A program made the position numbers and the translations under genes. The notes beneath the pieces are model-generated. The model had not been told where the DNA came from. It did no database searches and was given only the letters and a program-made list of their open reading frames with translations. Below are positions 59,632-64,000 of a DNA stretch of 64,000 nucleotides, in pieces. The number at the start of each line of letters is the position of its first letter. Position 1 is the first letter of the stretch. This DNA is from Peribacillus alkalitolerans (GTDB taxonomy: Bacteria > Bacillota > Bacilli > Bacillales > DSM-1321), in contig NZ_JAAGVZ010000003.1 in NCBI RefSeq assembly GCF_010882125.1, positions 186,001 through 250,000 on the forward strand, given 5' to 3'.

Positions 59632-59874
59632 TTAGAATTGAGCCGTCGGCTGAGGGTTAATGGCTTCTGGCTGCGTAATAGGCATGTCACATAGATCCTG
59701 ATCATTAATTATATTACTACATCCTAGTATAGCAGCATTTACGAAACTTCCGATTCCAGAGTTAAATTTCCCTTGGGCATTCCAATCTGGCTGACTATTT
59801 TGGCCCGAGGCAATTATTGCATTCGAAGCCATACTAATCACATTAATTTGATTAAAAATCACGGAAACAGGCAT
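59632..59874 (-). CDS. GerPA/PF-like small protein (paralogue 4)
   Basis: An 80-residue protein beginning MPVSVIFNQINVISMASNAI. GQNSQPDWNAQGKFNSGIGS and CSNIINDQDLCD follow. GKFNSG in this copy is closest to the GSGSFNTGD motif of true GerPA/GerPF. ATG 59874 follows GGAGGAAGG. The GTG five codons upstream overlaps that site. It is first of a two-gene unit. Confidence 0.78.
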   Translation of the reverse strand: MPVSVIFNQINVISMASNAIIASGQNSQPDWNAQGKFNSGIGSFVNAAILGCSNIINDQDLCDMPITQPEAINPQPTAQF

Positions 59875-60037
59875 GATTCCTTCCTCCACATCCTAAATAT
59901 TTTGATTTAGTATATGCATGCCCTTTGGGTATCGTGATATCTTTAGTATTAGCCATTAAGTTAGGAAAGCAAGCATAATGGGCTGTGATCTTCAATTCTT
60001 GCTCATTGTTTCATCCATAAGAACATAGATATAATTA

Positions 60038-60180
60038 TTAATCAGTGGACTTTATTTTCTTTTTCATCAGGTTATTACTAATTATCTCAATGAGTTGTTC
60101 TTCGTCTTTAATATTCTTATTTGCATTTATTTGTTCAAAAAAATCCTTATTCGAAATAAAGGCATTACGACAAAAATCGG
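60038..60180 (-). pseudogene. Unidentified C-terminal relic frame
   Basis: A frame of about 46 codons without a start encodes CRNAFISNKDFFEQINANKN, then IKDEEQLIEIISNNLMKKKI and a stop. The composition is protein-like. A stop codon stands directly upstream. Its family is not recognised. Confidence 0.35.
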
Positions 60181-60280
60181 ACTAAAATCTGTTAAAATGC
60201 CTGCTATTTTAATAACGGGTTCCGTTTTGGAGGAGAAAACTTAAAATAACATTGTATTTAGCAGATAAAATTGCAAAGGA

Positions 60281-60310
60281 AAAGGCAGCCAATCTCGCTG
60301 CCTTTTTTGT
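60281..60310 (+). terminator. Orphan plus-strand terminator
   Basis: AAAGGCAGC/GCTGCCTTT stem followed by TTTTG. No convincing plus-strand gene precedes it. Confidence 0.7.
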
Positions 60311-60628
60311 ATCTTTAGAGAAATTTTTCTTCATTCTAAAAAATATTTGAATAATAAAATTAAAAGATAATGTTGATAACTCATCAAATAAGAAAAGAAC
60401 CCATTTATGAGTTCATTTTGTAGTTTCTTATTTAGTTAAACAAGCACAATCCCTTTTTAAGCACATTATCTATTGTGCAAATAATAATAATTAGGATTTC
60501 TTTCGATTTTAGACATTTTGCTTAAACAAGCATCCCATAAATACTAAAATATTGAATTATTTTTGAACCCTAAGCATAAATTTAATTAGAATTTCTTCAT
60601 GTTAAATTGAAAGCAGAGGAGCGTATGT

Positions 60629-60901
60629 ATGAATAATACACCCAACTCAGAACAAAATGACCAACCAACATTACCTTCTAGTATCAGACTTGACCTTATT
60701 GCAGCTCTTATTGCTACAATTGAAGATTTTTTTGTAATCCTATCAATTCTAGAATCTATAGATGAATTTATAATTGCTGAAGAAGAAGAGAAAAAAGCTC
60801 AAAAAGAATTAGATGAAAAGTTTCAAAAAATACAATTGCAAATTGATGAATTGTCCAACGAATTATCTAAAATGAAATACCAGAGTTATAAATATCCATA
60901 A
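60629..60901 (+). CDS. Small coiled-coil protein, unknown
   Basis: A 90-residue protein. A polar N terminus is followed by an amphipathic or hydrophobic helix (LDLIAALIATIEDFFVILSI, about 22-41) and then a long charged coiled coil (EEEEKKAQKELDEKFQKIQL onward to about residue 83). GAGGAG lies eight bases before the ATG. It could peripherally bind membrane or coat. The position beside the GerP-like cluster hints at a sporulation role, which is inference. Confidence 0.72.
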   Translation: MNNTPNSEQNDQPTLPSSIRLDLIAALIATIEDFFVILSILESIDEFIIAEEEEKKAQKELDEKFQKIQLQIDELSNELSKMKYQSYKYP

Positions 60902-60989
60902 AATATAAAAGATTGAGTTATTCATTAACCAATGTTATTCACTTTATTCGTCAAATGCACATAAAAGAAATGGCTTAGTTATTTTTTCT

Positions 60990-61050
60990 TTTTGCACTTA
61001 CCTGCCCTTTAGTAAAAAATAGAGCACTCTTAAAAGGAAAAAATGAAATA
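60990..61050. repeat. Dispersed repeat, short copy
   Basis: CTTACCTGCCCTTTAGTAAA followed by AAATAGAGCACTCTTAAAAG. Only the left block of the family remains. Confidence 0.4.
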
Positions 61051-61081
61051 ATCGTTCTCGATTATTGCACCAAGGATATAT

Positions 61082-61501
61082 TTATTGATTAATTAAGCAT
61101 TTCTCCTTGAAACTTGGACTTAATTCACTCCAAACATCGAATTTGTTTCCATCTAAATCATAGAAAACAAAATTCCTTCCTGAGTGTCCTCTGTCTTCAA
61201 TTTCTCCAACTCTCATTTCTTTGTTAACAAATTCATTATGTAACGATTTTAATGCACTTAGTCCATTAACTTCAAATTTCATCGAGAAACGTTCCTGACC
61301 ATAAACATCATAGAAATTTGAGGTTTGGCCCTTATTTGATCTAACTAAGAAAATGCTTTGATTTGCAAGGTTAAGAATAGCCTTATCATCATCCTTATAA
61401 CTTATCTTAGCACCTAAATTAGTTACATACCATTCTGTAGAAAATTCAACATTGGTGACTGGGATATAAGTAGTTCCTACTCTTAATAGTTTTTCACTCA
61501 T
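61082..61501 (-). CDS. VOC (glyoxalase-like) family protein
   Basis: A 139-residue protein with two beta-alpha-beta-beta-beta modules of the vicinal-oxygen-chelate fold. The first is VGTTYIPVTNVEFSTEWYVT with AKISYKDDDKAILNL, and the second has RGHSGRNFVFYDLDGNKFDV. The usual metal ligands are only partly kept (His/Glu not all in place), so it may bind rather than convert its ligand. AAAGGAG precedes the ATG. It is probably part of a small detoxification or resistance-type set with the GyrI-like gene. Confidence 0.88.
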   Translation of the reverse strand: MSEKLLRVGTTYIPVTNVEFSTEWYVTNLGAKISYKDDDKAILNLANQSIFLVRSNKGQTSNFYDVYGQERFSMKFEVNGLSALKSLHNEFVNKEMRVGEIEDRGHSGRNFVFYDLDGNKFDVWSELSPSFKEKCLINQ

Positions 61502-61618
61502 CTTATTTTCTCCTTTAAATTACTTCAATATTTCTTTCTTCTCATATACTTATTTTCCCTTTTTATACTTTATTGAACTATCCAGCCTTTATGTTGATGT
61601 AGATATTAATTTCTACTA

Positions 61619-62065
61619 TTAGGCATGAATTGGTAAGTAAATCTGTACCTCTTCTTCTACTTCCCCAATAGGGTGGTATGTCTCGATAATATAAGAATCG
61701 AGATCTCTTTGATAACCTTGTTCTTCTGACCAATTCAACAAATTCAAATGGAGTTCTCCCAAATTAGATATATTCCCTCTTGTAGTTATGTAATTTTTAT
61801 TTTTTTCAATATAATGCATTCCTGTTGGTACTTCATTTAATTTTTCACTGACAATTAAACCTACATAATAATGACCTATCCTATGATTCTCATCCTTTTT
61901 AGGCTCAAATAATGCAATTTCGGTTTCTGTTGGATTTAAGATTTCGTTTGAACGACTTAATAGTTGTTTTGCAAGCAAAGGTACTTCATTACCAAAGTTA
62001 ACAAACTCCCCACTACCTTTTAATCCAACAAGCTTAAACTCTTTTTTCACCATCATAAACGACAT
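61619..62065 (-). CDS. GyrI-like small-molecule-binding protein
   Basis: A 148-residue stand-alone GyrI-like/AraC-effector-binding domain. MVKKEFKLVGLKGSGEFVNF at the start, YYVGLIVSEKLNEVPTGMHY in the middle, and the ending EEEVQIYLPI are typical. Such domains bind amphipathic drugs or hydrolyse cyclopropanoid compounds in some relatives. There is no DNA-binding domain. AAAAGGAGAG lies six bases before the ATG. It is upstream of the VOC gene on the same strand, with a 117-base gap. Confidence 0.85.
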   Translation of the reverse strand: MSFMMVKKEFKLVGLKGSGEFVNFGNEVPLLAKQLLSRSNEILNPTETEIALFEPKKDENHRIGHYYVGLIVSEKLNEVPTGMHYIEKNKNYITTRGNISNLGELHLNLLNWSEEQGYQRDLDSYIIETYHPIGEVEEEVQIYLPIHA

Positions 62066-62177
62066 ATTAAACTCTCCTTTTCATAAAAAACCCCATAATA
62101 TTCTAATTTATTTCTTCAACAAAAAATCCTTACTTCCTGCAAAGAAGTAAGGATTTCATACTAATTTAAACAACTGT

Positions 62178-62250
62178 TATTCAACCTGCCCCTTTAGATC
62201 CATAAGAAAAAGAGCTGCCGAAGCAACTCCCTAATTGAAGAAAAGGACAC
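62178..62250. repeat. Dispersed repeat copy
   Basis: TTCAACCTGCCCCTTTAGAT followed by AAGAGCTGCCGAAGCAACTC. Same left and middle blocks as at 40288 and 63787. Confidence 0.6.
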
Positions 62251-62268
62251 GTTATTTGAAGGGAATTT

Positions 62269-62676
62269 TCAAGAAGCTCTTTGTTTCGTACTGTTTCGGT
62301 CAATTGTCTTAATTTTTTTAATGAAATAATAATGTTTGTAGAGGCCCAGCAATACCAACAGGATTTTCACTAAAAGGATGTCCACATAAAATACAGAAAT
62401 TACAATGAAGAAATCGGCAACTAAATTGATTCTGATTTTCTCTTTTCGAGTCATACCCTTTTTTTGTAGGAATGATTCAACGTATTTTTCATATAATGAG
62501 GTGCGTTTGAACCAGTTTTCAATCGACTTGGAACTTTTCGCAAAGCAAAAAGCAGCAAATAAGTAAAACGGACCGCCCGGTAGAACTGGTAACACAGTCC
62601 CTGCAACTCCAATCACAAGAGATATGGATCCAAGAAGCAAAAATAGGATACTTTTTACTTTTTTAATTGTAATCAC
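62269..62676 (-). CDS. YbaN/DUF454-family membrane protein
   Basis: A 135-residue membrane protein with three or four helices. The DUF454 signature is clear (GVAGTVLPVLPGGPFYLFAA followed by FCFAKSSKSIENWF) at residues about 23-56. Its function is unknown. The start is uncertain. GTG 62676 gives MITIKKVKSILFLLLG, but its AAAAAGG site is immediately adjacent. No ATG is available before the first helix. Confidence 0.88.
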   Translation of the reverse strand: MITIKKVKSILFLLLGSISLVIGVAGTVLPVLPGGPFYLFAAFCFAKSSKSIENWFKRTSLYEKYVESFLQKKGMTRKEKIRINLVADFFIVISVFYVDILLVKILLVLLGLYKHYYFIKKIKTIDRNSTKQRAS

Positions 62677-62903
62677 CTTTTTATTTATATTCTAATCCCT
62701 TATAACGTAAAGAGGAAGTCCAATTTATTCAATATCACTGATTAGTATCTTACCATTTTCCTGCAACTGAATCTTCTACTATTTCCCCCTTTAGATAATT
62801 CACAATTTGTCCCTTGTTTCCATGAACTCTTATACATATACTTGGTAAGTATATTTAACTTTGAATTCAATTATAGAGATTTAAGATATATGGAGGAAAC
62901 AGG

Positions 62904-63758
62904 ATGTTGATATGGATTAGTATTACATTAGTAGTTCTCTTAACCAGTTATGTAATATATTACACATTCCGAAATAGGGATAAGCTAACCTCCATGCCTG
63001 GAATGATGATAAGTATGACGAATTCCATGATGGTTAGTATTGCATTCGGGACTATTTTAGGAACTCTTATACAAAATAAAGATTTAACCATCCCAACGAT
63101 TATTTCTGTTTTAATAGGTATGATAGTTGGTTATTTAACAGGAAGACCTATTTCCCTTATGGCCTCATTAGATGGATTGGGTGCAGGCATAATGGGTGGA
63201 ATGATGGGTTCTATGCTTGGTGTTATGTTACAACCAAAATCTTCTGAGATAATGATCTATTTTATTGATGTAGTCTATGTATTGGTTATTATTTTACTTA
63301 TTCGTTTAATTGAGGAAGAATCAAAGTCGGATACAATCAAACCATCCACTCCTAAAAAAAAGCCTTTAGTAGCCAATCCTATAGTATTATTGGTTCTGTT
63401 AATATTTATGGGTATTCTTGTATTCGGAAAAGGTACCGTATTTTCAAATACAAGTGAACCTGGAGTTAAGGATGTAAAATTTGATACCCCAAGTAGTCAA
63501 ATTTACGAGGTGGTGGTAACTCCTACTGCTTATACACCAAACAACCTTGTTGTTAAGTCGGGAACACCCTTTATTATTAATTTTAAAACAGGGATAGTTG
63601 GTTGCACTGGTATCATTTTATCCGAGGAACTTGGGTTTAATATTGCGTTAAAGGAAAATACAAACAACTATATTAATATTAAATCTCTGAAACCTGGGAC
63701 TTATCATTATAATTGTGGAATGAATATGTATAAAGGAACCATAACTGTAGTCAAGTAA
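62904..63758 (+). CDS. Membrane protein with C-terminal cupredoxin domain
   Basis: A 284-residue protein. Four or five N-terminal helices include the Met/Gly-rich GLGAGIMGGMMGSMLGVMLQ. A basic linker, a further helix (about 157-176) and an extracytoplasmic cupredoxin-like domain (about 195-284) follow. The C-terminal loop YHYNCGMNMYKG supplies a Cys and Met, but an upstream His ligand is not evident (GCTGIIL stands where GH might be). Copper binding or delivery is the best guess. The Met-rich helices also suit copper. GGAGGAAAC precedes the ATG. Confidence 0.85.
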   Translation: MLIWISITLVVLLTSYVIYYTFRNRDKLTSMPGMMISMTNSMMVSIAFGTILGTLIQNKDLTIPTIISVLIGMIVGYLTGRPISLMASLDGLGAGIMGGMMGSMLGVMLQPKSSEIMIYFIDVVYVLVIILLIRLIEEESKSDTIKPSTPKKKPLVANPIVLLVLLIFMGILVFGKGTVFSNTSEPGVKDVKFDTPSSQIYEVVVTPTAYTPNNLVVKSGTPFIINFKTGIVGCTGIILSEELGFNIALKENTNNYINIKSLKPGTYHYNCGMNMYKGTITVVK

Positions 63759-63767
63759 TATACACAT

Positions 63768-63788
63768 CCCCCCTTTGGGGGGGTTTTC
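63768..63788 (+). terminator. Terminator of the cupredoxin-membrane gene
   Basis: CCCCCC/GGGGGG stem followed by TTTTC, ten bases after the stop. Confidence 0.88.
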
Positions 63789-63900
63789 TTCAACTAATCT
63801 GCCCCTTTAGCACCAAAAGAAAAAACTGCCGATATGAAAGCCTTGATCTCAGCACTTGCCCCCATTAGCTGAAAAAAAACAATTTATTTAAGTGTTTGTA
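63787..63900. repeat. Dispersed repeat copy at the right edge
   Basis: TTCAACTAATCTGCCCCTTT, then AAAAACTGCCGATATGAAAG, then CAGCACTTGCCCCCATTAGC and TTATTTAAGTGTTTGTAT. This is one of the fullest copies of the family. Confidence 0.65.
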
Positions 63901-64000
63901 TTTCTTTAATTTCACATAGTAAGAAGGTGGTTTATTACTTTCTTTGACTAGTTAAAAAAACTTTCCCCATATTCCCGTTAGACGATGTTACAGTCGATAT

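Larger units (their letters stand above)
59890..60628. other. 740-base gap with one relic frame and one terminator
   Basis: Apart from the relic at 60038-60180 and the terminator at 60281, I see only A/T-rich sequence and a weak GAACCCATTTATGAGTTC hairpin near 60410. The last 60 bases carry the ribosome site of the next gene. Confidence 0.5.

Overview
The window is low-GC Firmicute DNA and almost certainly comes from an endospore-forming member of the Bacillaceae. Shine-Dalgarno sites are strong AGGAGG types. There are sigma-A promoters, a SAM (S-box) and a Mn (yybP-ykoY) riboswitch, a yhcEFGHI-type operon, a tcyABC-type cystine transporter and two clusters of spore-surface or germination-like genes. 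I cannot name the species. No rRNA or tRNA genes, CRISPR array or complete prophage were seen.

Left part (1-20.5 kb) is mostly metabolism and transport. It holds a GntR-controlled ABC operon (yhcE-F-G-H-I, the last gene cut by the window edge), a cold-shock protein, and a GNAT/VTT pair. Next come the tryptophan-to-anthranilate operon kynU-kynA-kynB with an added PH-like gene, and a glycerate locus (GntP-type permease, glycerate kinase, divergent CdaR-type regulator). tcyA-tcyB-tcyC and a small lipoprotein follow. Several intergenic gaps hold short motifs repeated again and again: 52-bp units at 3.63-4.06 kb and a 261-bp higher-order repeat at 15.6-16.3 kb.

Centre (21.3-27.0 kb) is the most striking locus. 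It has nine minus-strand genes for small Cys-rich proteins whose layout matches the Ena/DUF3992 endospore-appendage subunits (N-terminal CC connector, beta-sandwich core, C-terminal GKFC). The array is built of five modules. Each has a type D gene or its relic, a hairpin, a conserved candidate promoter, then either a C+B gene pair or a single A gene. Only the first D gene is intact. Beside it lies an S-box riboswitch in front of an alpha/beta hydrolase. A Mn riboswitch then precedes a tiny Fbp-like gene and a protein-kinase-like gene, followed by a Cache-GGDEF diguanylate cyclase.

Right of centre (31-53 kb) lie a luciferase-like monooxygenase, a secreted FlgD-like/LysM protein, YrdB- and YczE-type membrane proteins, an RND efflux pump and a 55-residue small gene. 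A 1371-residue subtilase carries cohesin-like and dockerin-like regions. An IS110 relic, an AGCS symporter, a second-type gpsA and a very large secreted glycerophosphodiesterase follow.

The right end (53-64 kb) is gene-poor and full of decay: fragments of an IS3 transposase and a serine recombinase, plus a dispersed hairpin-bearing repeat found about ten times from 40 kb onward. It also holds a yoaS/yozG-like pair beside a large membrane gene, a YwaC/RelP-type alarmone synthetase, and a GerPA/PF-like cluster whose GerPC-like member carries the same domain fused at its C terminus. A cupredoxin-membrane fusion closes the window.
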